Positions 16,396 through 24,229 of a stretch of 36,262 nt of DNA are shown here, piece after piece. Below the pieces are notes generated by a model, which was not told where the DNA came from, did no database searches, and saw only the letters and a list, made by a program, of their open reading frames with translations. The translations under genes and the position numbers were made by a program. This DNA comes from Acidobacteriota bacterium (lineage in GTDB: Bacteria > Acidobacteriota > Terriglobia > Bryobacterales > UBA6623): the NCBI GenBank assembly GCA_027592785.1, contig JAQCLD010000040.1, positions 1 to 36,262 of the forward strand, read 5' to 3'. Numbering within the stretch: position 1 is the first letter of the stretch; every line of letters begins with the position of its first letter.

Positions 16396-17687
16396 ATCTT
16401 CCGCCAGCGCCGGGCCTTCATCTCGAATCGCGGCAGATCGCCGGGTGAGACCACCTTCGCGGTGATCCGCAAACCGAAGGCATCTCGCAGCGCAACCTCC
16501 AGTCGACCGGCAAGCTCGCTCGCATCCTGCACCTGCGGCTCCGGTTCAATCTGCAGTACTAGCTCCGTAAGAGATCGAACCGTGCGCGACTCAACACAGT
16601 ATTCCGCAACTCCCCCGCACGACCGAACGACCTCTTCCACGGCGCTCGGGAAAACGTTGACGCCTCGAACGACGACCATATCATCGCAGCGGCCTAGTAT
16701 CCCGCCTTCCAGCGCCATGTCCCAAGCGCCGCACGTACAGCGCTCGGCTGCGCTCAGCTTGACGAGATCACCAGTCCGATAGCGCAGCAGAGGAGAACCG
16801 GTTCTCCCCAAATTGGTCAGCACTAATTCGCCTGTCCCCCCGGGCTCTATAGCTTCGCCTTTCTGCTGGTCGATCACTTCAGGGAAGTATGCGGACTCGA
16901 TGATGTGTAACACGCCAGGCTGCTCGGGACACTCGTAGCTAACCGGTCCCACTTCGGTCATGCCGTGGTGGTCGACGATCTTCGCCCCCGGCCATAAGCT
17001 CTCAATCCGAGCTCGCGTCGCTGGAATCCCGCCGCCCGGCTCACCCGCTACGATGATTCGCCGCACCTTCGACTGAGCCAGGTCAACCCCATCGCTCGCG
17101 GCGACCTCAGCCAGCCTCATCGCATACGTTGGCGTGCAACACAGCACCGTCATCTCGGAATCGATAATCGCCCGGATCCTTGCCGAACTGCTCATGCCGC
17201 CGCCCGGCAGGCACAGACAACCCATCCGCCCGGCCGCTTCATACGCGGTCCAGAAGCCGAGAAACGGCCCGAAGGAGAAGGCGAAAAAAACGCGATCTTC
17301 CGACGTCACTCCTGCCGACCGGTAAACGAGTTCCCAGCTGTCCAACATCCACGAAATACTCTCGGCCGTATCCAGCCAACGCATCGGCTGCCCGGACGTA
17401 CCGCTCGTCTGCCACTGCCGCGTGTAATTCTCCAGCAGATAGGTCAGGTTTGTTCCATAGGGCAGGTTCTGCAGCTGATCCTCGACCAACTCCTGCTTCA
17501 ACGTAAACGGTGCCCGAGCAATGTACTCCTCAAGGCTCGCGAGACCCGCGCTGATGCCTGCTTCCGCCAGCTTCCGTGTATAGAACGGATTCGCCGGAAC
17601 GATCGCCGCCAGCAATTTTTGCAGGCAAGCAAGTTGGTGGGACTGGAGCCCCTCGCGATCAAGCGGCAGATCCGCGTTTAGCGCCAT
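16392..17687 (-). CDS. PaaK-like AMP-forming acyl/aryl-CoA ligase
   Basis: 431 residues, the size of phenylacetate-CoA ligases, shorter than general acyl-CoA synthetases. It would adenylate a carboxylic acid and transfer it to CoA. The AMP-binding P-loop is Q-T-S-G-T-S-G-Q-P (about 92-100). Further segments are D-H-H-G-M-T-E-V-G-P, the adenylate-binding Y-R-T-G-D-L, and G-R-C-D-D-M-V-V-V-R-G-V-N-V-F-P, all typical of PaaK. A C-T-C-G pair near 322-325 is also common in this family. It is the last gene of the four-gene operon; its start overlaps the thioesterase stop by ten bases. The acid substrate is not predictable, though an aromatic acid is the family norm. Confidence 0.87.
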   Translation of the reverse strand: MALNADLPLDREGLQSHQLACLQKLLAAIVPANPFYTRKLAEAGISAGLASLEEYIARAPFTLKQELVEDQLQNLPYGTNLTYLLENYTRQWQTSGTSGQPMRWLDTAESISWMLDSWELVYRSAGVTSEDRVFFAFSFGPFLGFWTAYEAAGRMGCLCLPGGGMSSSARIRAIIDSEMTVLCCTPTYAMRLAEVAASDGVDLAQSKVRRIIVAGEPGGGIPATRARIESLWPGAKIVDHHGMTEVGPVSYECPEQPGVLHIIESAYFPEVIDQQKGEAIEPGGTGELVLTNLGRTGSPLLRYRTGDLVKLSAAERCTCGAWDMALEGGILGRCDDMVVVRGVNVFPSAVEEVVRSCGGVAEYCVESRTVRSLTELVLQIEPEPQVQDASELAGRLEVALRDAFGLRITAKVVSPGDLPRFEMKARRWRKI

Positions 17688-18133
17688 GATTCCAGCAACT
17701 CCGCCGGGGCCTGCTCAATCATCGCTGCTATGGATTCAGGAATCGCCACGCTGCGCATCCTGCCGTTCTCGCCTGTCTTGGAAACGCACGCCACTATTAG
17801 TTCGCCCCTGGCGATCTCGCGCACCGGATCCTCATCCAACGTCCGGAACGCAAACCCGTAGCGAATGCGCTTCTCTAGCCGCTCCTTCACGATTAGGTGA
17901 ATCTCAAAGCGGTCCTCAAAGCTCAGAGGACTCTTGTAGTCGCACGCGGCGTGGACTCGAGGCCAACCGATCGCCGGTTCGAATCCCTTGGTGACGATCG
18001 ACAGCCCCAGTGAACGAAAAAAGGCATGCTCGGCTGCCTCCATGTAGCGAAAGAACGCCGAGAAATGGACGATTCCCGCCATATCGGTATCGGGAAACTC
18101 GACTTGCCGGATCAACTTAAACTCGAAGGGCAC
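17678..18133 (-). CDS. Hotdog-fold acyl-CoA thioesterase, YbgC/FadM type
   Basis: 151 residues from a GTG at 18133. The frame is open to 18538, but that part lies inside the flavoprotein gene and is not meaningful. GGGAG lies nine bases before the GTG. The hotdog signature is F-P-D-T-D-M-A-G-I-V-H-F (13-24) with the likely catalytic Asp (D15 or D17), followed by F-F-R-Y-M-E-A-A-E-H. Family members hydrolyse acyl- or hydroxybenzoyl-CoA esters in the cytosol. The gene starts two bases after the flavoprotein stop and overlaps the CoA ligase start by ten bases. It would therefore be made in step with both, pairing release with activation of a CoA ester. Confidence 0.85.
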   Translation of the reverse strand: MPFEFKLIRQVEFPDTDMAGIVHFSAFFRYMEAAEHAFFRSLGLSIVTKGFEPAIGWPRVHAACDYKSPLSFEDRFEIHLIVKERLEKRIRYGFAFRTLDEDPVREIARGELIVACVSKTGENGRMRSVAIPESIAAMIEQAPAELLESWR

Positions 18134-18135
18134 GT

Positions 18136-19401
18136 CTACAGAGCTCCCACGAGCGGACGCCCGTGCGCAAGCGCCGGTGGCACCTTGGCAAATTCGGCGA
18201 CCCCAGCGAACAGCGCTTCGAAGTCCCGAGAGAGGTGACCAATCAGGCAATCCGTTAGAGCGGGACGGACATCTGGGTGCGCCATGATGAGCTTCCCGAA
18301 ATTGAAGTTGTGGTCGTAGAAAGCGTAAACCAGTTTGCGCATGGCCTCGATTCCCCCACACAACTCCTCTCCATATGGCGCAAACTGCGCAGCCGAAAAG
18401 TCGCCGCTCGACAAGGCCCGATCGGCCGCGTCTGCAGCCAATTCCCCGCCCCTCAGCGCCAAGAACAGACCCGAAGAAAACACTGGGTCCAAAAACGCGA
18501 ATGCGTCGCCGGTCAAGATCAACCCGTTCGCCGCGCAATACTCCGAGCGATAGGAAAATTCTCCGGTCACTCGATAATCGTCGGACCGCATGCCGGCCGC
18601 AAGATGTTCATCGATCCAGACATTGTTCTTCACCTCGCGTTCGAATATCTCCCCCAACTCGCGCGTACCGCCGCCGTAGAGGTAGTCCTTCTCGGCGACG
18701 ACGCCAACGCTGACCGTATCGTTCGGCAACGGGATGTACCAGAACCAGCCCTTCTTCGGTAGGTAAGCCACCGTCGTGGCGCCCTCATCGATGCCTGGGT
18801 CTCGCACTGCGCCCTTGTAGTAAGTCCAGATCGCGATCTTGTTCAGGTACGCGTCTCGAACCCTCCATCGGTTGCGAGAAAGCGCTAGCGCGTCGCGTCC
18901 GCTCGCGTCGATGGTGATCGGCGCCCGGTACTCTGTCGCATCCCCGCTCTTTGAAACTGCACGCACGCCGCAAACAGCTCCGTCTTCTTGAATCAGTTCC
19001 TTGACCGTGGTTTCCTCGAACACCTCCGCGCCCTTGTCGCGAGCGTTATCCAGCATCATCTGGTCAAACTCGCTGCGCAGGACCTGCCAAGACTGAGCCG
19101 CCGGATGGGCCAAGTGCTGCGTGAAGTAAAACGGCGTCGACATCTTGCCGCTTCCGCCCACAAATTGCACGCTGTACTTTTTGGGAAAATGCGACTGTTG
19201 CATCTTCTCGATGAGCCCAAGCCGCTCCAAGGTGAAGTAGCAATAGGGAATCATCGACTCCCCAACGTGATACCGAGGGAACTTGTCCCGCTCGATCACG
19301 GCGACGCGCCGACCCTTCTCCGCCAGCACTGCGGCCGCCGTCGAGCCGGCAGGGCCGCCGCCGATGACGACCGCATCATAAGCATGACCGTTCCGCTTCA
19401 T
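18136..19401 (-). CDS. Flavin-dependent halogenase-like / geranylgeranyl-reductase-family oxidoreductase
   Basis: 421 residues. FAD-binding G-G-G-P-A-G is at 14-19 and the E-R-D-K-F-P-R-Y-H-V-G-E-S segment at 37-49. W219-F-W-Y-I-P224 matches the W-x-W-x-I-P signature of flavin-dependent halogenases. K75 in K-Y-S-V-Q-F matches the spacing of the halogenase active-site lysine (K-x-x-I/V-x-F). G-D-A-F-A-F-L-D-P-V-F-S-S-G (298-311) is the second FAD-contact region, also conserved in halogenases. Related geranylgeranyl-reductase-type and uncharacterised oxidoreductases share several of these features, so hydrogenation or hydroxylation of a lipid or aromatic ring remains possible. It is the second gene of the operon, 16 bases after the radical SAM gene. 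Confidence 0.8.
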   Translation of the reverse strand: MKRNGHAYDAVVIGGGPAGSTAAAVLAEKGRRVAVIERDKFPRYHVGESMIPYCYFTLERLGLIEKMQQSHFPKKYSVQFVGGSGKMSTPFYFTQHLAHPAAQSWQVLRSEFDQMMLDNARDKGAEVFEETTVKELIQEDGAVCGVRAVSKSGDATEYRAPITIDASGRDALALSRNRWRVRDAYLNKIAIWTYYKGAVRDPGIDEGATTVAYLPKKGWFWYIPLPNDTVSVGVVAEKDYLYGGGTRELGEIFEREVKNNVWIDEHLAAGMRSDDYRVTGEFSYRSEYCAANGLILTGDAFAFLDPVFSSGLFLALRGGELAADAADRALSSGDFSAAQFAPYGEELCGGIEAMRKLVYAFYDHNFNFGKLIMAHPDVRPALTDCLIGHLSRDFEALFAGVAEFAKVPPALAHGRPLVGAL

Positions 19402-19417
19402 ATGCTTCGCAATCTAT

Positions 19418-20743
19418 CTAGGCCGCCGGACGATGTTCCGGCAGGAAGAACTCCGGCAACAGGCGATCCACTTGCAACAAGCCGTTGCGGGAGAGCTGCC
19501 AAATCTCTGGCCCTGCCTTCATATAACCTTCGCCGCTGAGCTTGCCCACTGGAGCGGCGAATCGTTCGCCGACATCAACGCCAAACTTATCCTGGAAGTA
19601 CTCCGGCTGAACGCGCCCCAGCTTCATTTGCAGGATTAATTCGCGAATCATGCGTTCTTCTTCGGTCGGTTTCAGCGCGCGGTAGATCGGGAATTCGCCC
19701 TTGTTCACCTTCGCCAAGTACGGGCCCACGTCAGCCTCATTCTGGTAGTGCACCCCACCCACATGCGAGAACGACGCCACTCCGACTCCGACTAAATCCG
19801 CGCCCGTCCATAGCAGATCTCTGTACAGGAACTTCGTCTTCTGCGGATCTTTGACCGCCGTGTAGGCACTCGTAACCGTATAGCCCGACTGTTCCAGCTC
19901 ATTAAAGGCGTAATCAACCCAGGCTCGCTTCGTCTTCCAGTTCGCGACCGGCGCCGTATCCTTGCCCTCATCCAGCATTTCTTTGAACATCTTGGTGTTG
20001 TAGGGCACTTCCATCTGGTAGATCGTGACGCTGTCGGGTGACATCTCGATTGTTTTCGTGATGCACTTGCGCCAGTTCTCATCCGTCTCGCCCACCATGC
20101 CCGCGATCAAGTCGATGTTGACCTGGGGAAAATTCAGCGATTGCAAGAAGTCGTAAGACCGGAATATCTCTTTCGAAACATGTGCGCGGCCGTTCGTCTG
20201 CAGGATTTCGTCGTCGAAGTTCTCAACGCCCAAACTCAGGCGAGTCACGCCAAGCTCTTTGATTACGCGCAGCTTCTTCTCGGTCAAGGTGCCCGGCTCG
20301 CACTCGAATGCGACTTCCTCCGCCTCATCCCAAGGCAGCAGTGCCTGCATCTCACGAACCAAGCCGGTCAACTGAGTCGACGACAAGTACGATGGCGTAC
20401 CTCCCCCAAAGTAGATGAACTTCGGCTTGCGGCCGCCGATGAAGGGTTTTCGGGAGTAGAGCTTTAGCTCGTGGATCGCGGCGGCTAGGTAGGCTTGAAT
20501 CTCAGAGGCGTCTTTGTCCGTGTAGACCTTGAAATAGCAGAACGTACAGCGCTTGCGGCAAAACGGGATGTGCAGGTAAACGCCCAGCGGCGTCTCGGCT
20601 TCCGGCGGTCGTTCGAATGCGCTTAGAGCGTCGCCCACACGGCTAGGACTCCATGCCCCGTACGGCGGATAGTTCGACACAAAGTAGCTTCCGCCCTTCG
20701 TTTCTTCTTCCGGGACCTTGTCGTTCAGCCGTTCGGTCATCAT
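19418..20743 (-). CDS. HemW-like / class C radical SAM enzyme
   Basis: 441 residues. The N-terminal Y-L-H-I-P-F-C-R-K-R-C-T-F-C motif carries the 4Fe-4S ligands C62, C66 and C69. G-G-G-T-P-S at 113-118 contacts SAM, and E-C-E-P-G-T and S-L-G-V-E-N-F follow as in HemN/HemW relatives. The C-terminal half resembles the HemW accessory region (A-S-F-S-H-V-G-G-V-H-Y-Q-N). An extra N-terminal segment of about 50 residues (F-V-S-N-Y-P-P-Y near 21-28) is not part of standard HemW. Because it heads an operon with a flavoenzyme, thioesterase and CoA ligase, a specialised class C role (methyl transfer or cyclopropane formation on a small molecule) is as likely as haem-related function. Which of these is not visible from sequence. 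Confidence 0.82.
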   Translation of the reverse strand: MMTERLNDKVPEEETKGGSYFVSNYPPYGAWSPSRVGDALSAFERPPEAETPLGVYLHIPFCRKRCTFCYFKVYTDKDASEIQAYLAAAIHELKLYSRKPFIGGRKPKFIYFGGGTPSYLSSTQLTGLVREMQALLPWDEAEEVAFECEPGTLTEKKLRVIKELGVTRLSLGVENFDDEILQTNGRAHVSKEIFRSYDFLQSLNFPQVNIDLIAGMVGETDENWRKCITKTIEMSPDSVTIYQMEVPYNTKMFKEMLDEGKDTAPVANWKTKRAWVDYAFNELEQSGYTVTSAYTAVKDPQKTKFLYRDLLWTGADLVGVGVASFSHVGGVHYQNEADVGPYLAKVNKGEFPIYRALKPTEEERMIRELILQMKLGRVQPEYFQDKFGVDVGERFAAPVGKLSGEGYMKAGPEIWQLSRNGLLQVDRLLPEFFLPEHRPAA

Positions 20744-20779
20744 TTGGTTAAGGTTCCCTGGTCCCGCGAGGGGTTACAC

Positions 20780-20797
20780 TTGGCAAGTTTTGGCAAG
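20780..20797. repeat. Direct repeat of TTGGCAAG, 10-bp period
   Basis: TTGGCAAG occurs at 20780-20787 and 20790-20797 with TT between, a period of one helical turn. It lies in the 55-base gap between the M28 stop and the radical SAM start, where the operon's promoter would be if it has its own. A regulator-binding site is possible; no regulator gene adjoins it. Confidence 0.55.
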
Positions 20798-20798
20798 G

Positions 20799-22619
20799 TT
20801 ACGGGCGCTCACCCAGCGTCACGTTAAGGGCTAGTTCTGCCTCACCGCGCAGCACCTGGACGGCCACCGTCTGTCCCACACGGCCGTCGCGCAGCGCATA
20901 GGTAAAGTCATAGAGATTCTTGATCGGCTTGCCGTCGAAGCTGGTCATGATGTCGCCCGGCAGCAAACCACCCTTCGCGGCTGGTGAATCGGGACGGATA
21001 TCAGCGAACCTCACGCCGTTGGGGACCTCTGCAAAGTCGGGAATCGATCCGAAGTAAGGTCCATAGCCGCCGCCCCCGCCGCTGCCTGGGGGCGCGCCAC
21101 TGTGCGGATCGCCGCTGGCCATGGCCGCCTCGCGGATGAACTCAGGACGATCCTCGATAACCCTCAGGTCGTCGGCCACGTCGTAAACAATGTCCAAAAC
21201 CTCGATTGCGGCGGGAGCGTTGATCTTGTCCCAGGTATCGGACGGCTTGTGATAGTCCGCATGTAGCCCTGAAAAGAAGAACAGCACCGGAATGCCCTTG
21301 GTGGTGAACGAGGTGTGGTCGCTCGCGCCGTAACCGCTCTGTGATGCCGCCACTTCGAATTGCGCATCCTTCGCGGCTCCATCCACGATCTGCTGAAAAG
21401 CCTCCGCCGTTCCCAGACCGCCAACGTAAACCTTGCCCTTATCGACGCGGCCAATCATATCCATGTTCAACATCGCCACGGCGTCGGTCAGCGGTTTGGT
21501 TGGATGGTCGGTCCAGTACTGCGAACCCAACAATCCTATTTCCTCTCCGGCAAACGCTATGAAAAGCGTCCCGCGTCGTTGCTCGCCGTGCGATGCAATC
21601 GCTTTCGCCAGCGCAATGACGCCCGCGGTTCCCGAAGCGTTATCGTCAGCCCCGGGGTGAACTTGCCCAACACTATCCGGCGCCAGCGAACTCTCGTCGC
21701 CCAAACCCAAGTGGTCATAGTGGGCGCCAATCACTACATATTCGTCCGTTTCGCCGGGCCAATAGCCGACGACGTTGTTGACATCGGCCTGCTTACGCTC
21801 GACGTCAACCTGCAACTCCACACGAAGATCCGCTGCCAACTCCAACGACTGCGGCGCGTCCGCCTCGTCAATCGTCGCCTGCAGGTCCCGCAAGGACCTA
21901 CCGGAGCCTTCAAGCCATCGCTCCACGACATCATTCTTGACCTGCAGCATGGGGATACCCGCGTCCGCCGGCCCCGAAACGCTGCCGAACTTGATCAGCT
22001 TGTCGCTGTCCGAACCTTCGCGGTATCCGTTGGCGATGATCACCGCAACCGCACCTCGATTTCGAGCGTTGATCGCCTTCGAGATCAGATTCGCGTGGCG
22101 AGTGTAGCGACGGCTGCCCTGGCCGCCGGAGAACGAAGGCGGTTCGTAACGCAACACGACGACAATCCTGCCCTGAACGTCCAAGTGCGTGTAGTCGTCG
22201 TAGGACTTCTCCTCCGCATCGATGCCGTAGCCGGCGAAAACGAGCTGCCCTGAAGCGGTTCCAGACGACGAAAAATTGATGGGGGCGTAATCCTGGCCTG
22301 GCCTGAGCGACCGTTCCTCGCCCGGCGAATGAATGGCCAGGCGATTGTCCTCGCCCATGACTGCTCCAGTGGTGACCTGGAGCGGCTGCAGATAGCCTTT
22401 CTCGCCGGCAGGCTGAAGCCCGGCCTCTGCGAACTTCTTTGCAATGTAGGCCGCCGCCTGATCCAATTCCGGCGTCCCTGCGCCACGCCCGCGCAATGCA
22501 GGCGAGGCTAGGAATTTCACATCTTCGAGGTAGGCCTCTGGCGAAGCGACCTGCGCGGCCGCGGACGCGGCCGCGAATACGGCCAAAACAGCCGGGAGAA
22601 GATGTCGGATCGGAATCAT
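20799..22619 (-). CDS. M28-family metallopeptidase with PA and PDZ domains, exported
   Basis: About 606 residues from the ATG at 22619, chosen because it gives a clean signal peptide (basic I-R-H then a hydrophobic core ending A-A-A-Q near 23). The M28 core has the zinc ligands H-Y-D (300-302), the bridging Asp in G-A-D-D-N-A-S-G (about 323-330), G-E-E (358-360), N-M-D-M-I-G (Asp 387) and the last His in D-Y-H-K-P-S-D (about 457). A PA-like insert lies near 100-240. A C-terminal PDZ domain (about 523-606) contains L-P-G-D-I-M and follows a glycine-rich linker. It should be a periplasmic or secreted aminopeptidase. The gene begins ten bases after the DsbA-like gene, so the two are probably co-transcribed. 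Confidence 0.92.
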   Translation of the reverse strand: MIPIRHLLPAVLAVFAAASAAAQVASPEAYLEDVKFLASPALRGRGAGTPELDQAAAYIAKKFAEAGLQPAGEKGYLQPLQVTTGAVMGEDNRLAIHSPGEERSLRPGQDYAPINFSSSGTASGQLVFAGYGIDAEEKSYDDYTHLDVQGRIVVVLRYEPPSFSGGQGSRRYTRHANLISKAINARNRGAVAVIIANGYREGSDSDKLIKFGSVSGPADAGIPMLQVKNDVVERWLEGSGRSLRDLQATIDEADAPQSLELAADLRVELQVDVERKQADVNNVVGYWPGETDEYVVIGAHYDHLGLGDESSLAPDSVGQVHPGADDNASGTAGVIALAKAIASHGEQRRGTLFIAFAGEEIGLLGSQYWTDHPTKPLTDAVAMLNMDMIGRVDKGKVYVGGLGTAEAFQQIVDGAAKDAQFEVAASQSGYGASDHTSFTTKGIPVLFFFSGLHADYHKPSDTWDKINAPAAIEVLDIVYDVADDLRVIEDRPEFIREAAMASGDPHSGAPPGSGGGGGYGPYFGSIPDFAEVPNGVRFADIRPDSPAAKGGLLPGDIMTSFDGKPIKNLYDFTYALRDGRVGQTVAVQVLRGEAELALNVTLGERP

Positions 22620-22629
22620 GACCGGCCGG

Positions 22630-23580
22630 CTATTGCGGAAAACCGACCTCAGCCTCACAGCCGCAGTTGTCACCGGCATTCTTCGTCACCTTCTGGTAGT
22701 CCAACTCGTAGTCGATGACGCCCTTCAATCGCGGCCACTCTTGAGCGCCAGGCAGCATCCGGCCATTCACGAATAGGGTCGGTGTTGAGGTCACATTCAA
22801 CTTGCGCCCTTCCGCCATCGACTCCTCAATCTGCATCGCCGTTTCCTTACTGCTCACGCACTGGGCGAAAGCGAGCGAATCCAGGCCCTGCTCGCTAACC
22901 CAAGCCGCCGCTTTGGACGAGAAGTTCTCCGGCGTCACATTCTTCTGGTTCTCAAAGATCCAGTCGTGATAATTCCAAAACTTCTCCGGTTCCCGTACGT
23001 AGACGCACCGGCCAGCAATCGCGGCATCCATGGCCCACGGATGCATCGGCAACGGGTAGTCCCTGAAGTAGACCCGCACCCTGTCCCCGTACTCGTTCTT
23101 CAGCTGATTCCGCAGCACCGCCCCTTCCTGGGCGCAATACGGACATTGGAAGTCGCTATAAGCCACCACGACAACCGAGGCGCCTTCCTTGCCAAAGGCG
23201 GGCGCAGCAATTGTATTGATCGTCCCGTTGTTCTGCTCGAAAGGATTCGCGTCGATCTCGTAGACGGACCCCTCGACCAAGTGTTTGCCGTCGGCCGTGG
23301 CGTAAAACGAATGCTGACGAGACGATCCCTGATAGGAGGCCGAGACCGTGGTCTTCAGCAAACCGGGCAATTCCGATTCAGAAAAGTCGGCGATCTCAAT
23401 CTCGATCGGAGGCCCGTAGACATACAAATGGCGCACGTAGAACTCCAGATCTGACTTGTTGAGCGCATTCGACGGAGGCGCGACCGCCGTCCCATCGACC
23501 GTTTTGGGCGCATCCAAAGGCGAGAGCTGTGCAGCCAAGGCCACAGAAAAGACGAGGGTTAGTAACGTCAGCCGAACCAT
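22630..23580 (-). CDS. DsbA-family thioredoxin-fold protein, exported
   Basis: 316 residues. A signal peptide (1 to about 17) is followed by an N-terminal beta-rich region of about 110 residues and then a DsbA/DSBA-like thioredoxin domain. The redox motif is C146-P-Y-C149 in F-Q-C-P-Y-C, and the cis-proline loop is T-S-T-P-T-L-F-V-N-G. Both are intact, so disulfide exchange in the periplasm is expected. An extra C-G-C pair lies at 306-308, near the C-terminus. The extra N-terminal domain is like that seen in DsbC/DsbG-type or BdbD-like proteins, but I cannot name a substrate. The M28 gene follows closely downstream. Confidence 0.9.
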   Translation of the reverse strand: MVRLTLLTLVFSVALAAQLSPLDAPKTVDGTAVAPPSNALNKSDLEFYVRHLYVYGPPIEIEIADFSESELPGLLKTTVSASYQGSSRQHSFYATADGKHLVEGSVYEIDANPFEQNNGTINTIAAPAFGKEGASVVVVAYSDFQCPYCAQEGAVLRNQLKNEYGDRVRVYFRDYPLPMHPWAMDAAIAGRCVYVREPEKFWNYHDWIFENQKNVTPENFSSKAAAWVSEQGLDSLAFAQCVSSKETAMQIEESMAEGRKLNVTSTPTLFVNGRMLPGAQEWPRLKGVIDYELDYQKVTKNAGDNCGCEAEVGFPQ

Positions 23581-23640
23581 GCTGACATTCTAACTGGGTG
23601 AGGGCCGGCTATGCGGCTATCGCCGTGAGGATAGATCCCT

Positions 23641-24195
23641 CTAGGACTTCATCTCAATCAACTCGAGGTTGCCGTCTCTGCGGCGAAGCAGCACGCAAGT
23701 CCGACCGGACTCGATGTCGCGGAACGTAACCTGGTCGCGGTCCTTCTGATCGAGAACGATTCGGGCCTCTTCCATAGTTAACGGCTTCGAAACCATCTTG
23801 GCGGCCGCTACCACGCGATTTCCTTTTGGCTTTTCGGGAGCAACCTTCGGCAACACGGCAGCAACGGCAGGCGACAGGTCTCCCCGTTGCCGGGAGGGTC
23901 GTCGAGTCTCAATGAGCTTGTCTTTGTTCTTGACTGCCTGCTTTTCTAACTTGGTCAGAGCATGGTTCAGCGCAGTGAACGCATCGCCGTTGCGATCGGT
24001 GACCACGAGCGTGTGGTGCAGCGCATGCAGCGTCACTTCCGACTCGACATTGCTGCCGCTCTTGGAAAAGACGACGTGGGCTTCTAGATCCCGGTTCGCC
24101 GACAGAATCCGATGAATCTTGGAGAACTTCCTGGCCACCTTCTTCTTTTCTACGTCCGAGATCTTGGCGTATCTTTCCGTGTAGTGTACTTGCAT
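23641..24195 (-). CDS. hpf: Ribosome hibernation promoting factor, long form
   Basis: 184 residues. The N-terminal domain (about 1-100) has the HPF/RaiA pattern, with F-S-K-I-H-R-I-L, the beta strand D-L-E-A-H-V-V-F and D-A-F-T-A-L-N-H-A-L-T-K-L-E. A linker precedes the C-terminal dimerisation domain (about 135-184: K-P-L-T-M-E-E-A and L-L-R-R-R-D-G-N-L-E-L-I-E), which marks the long form that drives 100S ribosome dimers. It would silence ribosomes in stationary phase. Its place 34 bases after rpoN matches the widely conserved rpoN-hpf order. Confidence 0.95.
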   Translation of the reverse strand: MQVHYTERYAKISDVEKKKVARKFSKIHRILSANRDLEAHVVFSKSGSNVESEVTLHALHHTLVVTDRNGDAFTALNHALTKLEKQAVKNKDKLIETRRPSRQRGDLSPAVAAVLPKVAPEKPKGNRVVAAAKMVSKPLTMEEARIVLDQKDRDQVTFRDIESGRTCVLLRRRDGNLELIEMKS

Positions 24196-24229
24196 TGTTC
24201 TGCGCTCCGTCTTCTCCCGCCGCCCCGAA

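Noticed and set aside
18134-18538. Upstream extension of the thioesterase reading frame
   Set aside because: It lies wholly inside the flavoprotein gene in another frame, is arginine-rich nonsense, and the hotdog domain starts cleanly at the GTG at 18133.
21360-22253. Long plus-strand open frame opposite the M28 peptidase
   Set aside because: It is an antisense shadow of a well-supported gene, with no recognisable protein features or ribosome-binding site. The same applies to 35415-36158 opposite the sulfatase-like gene and 4817-5227 opposite the TonB receptor.
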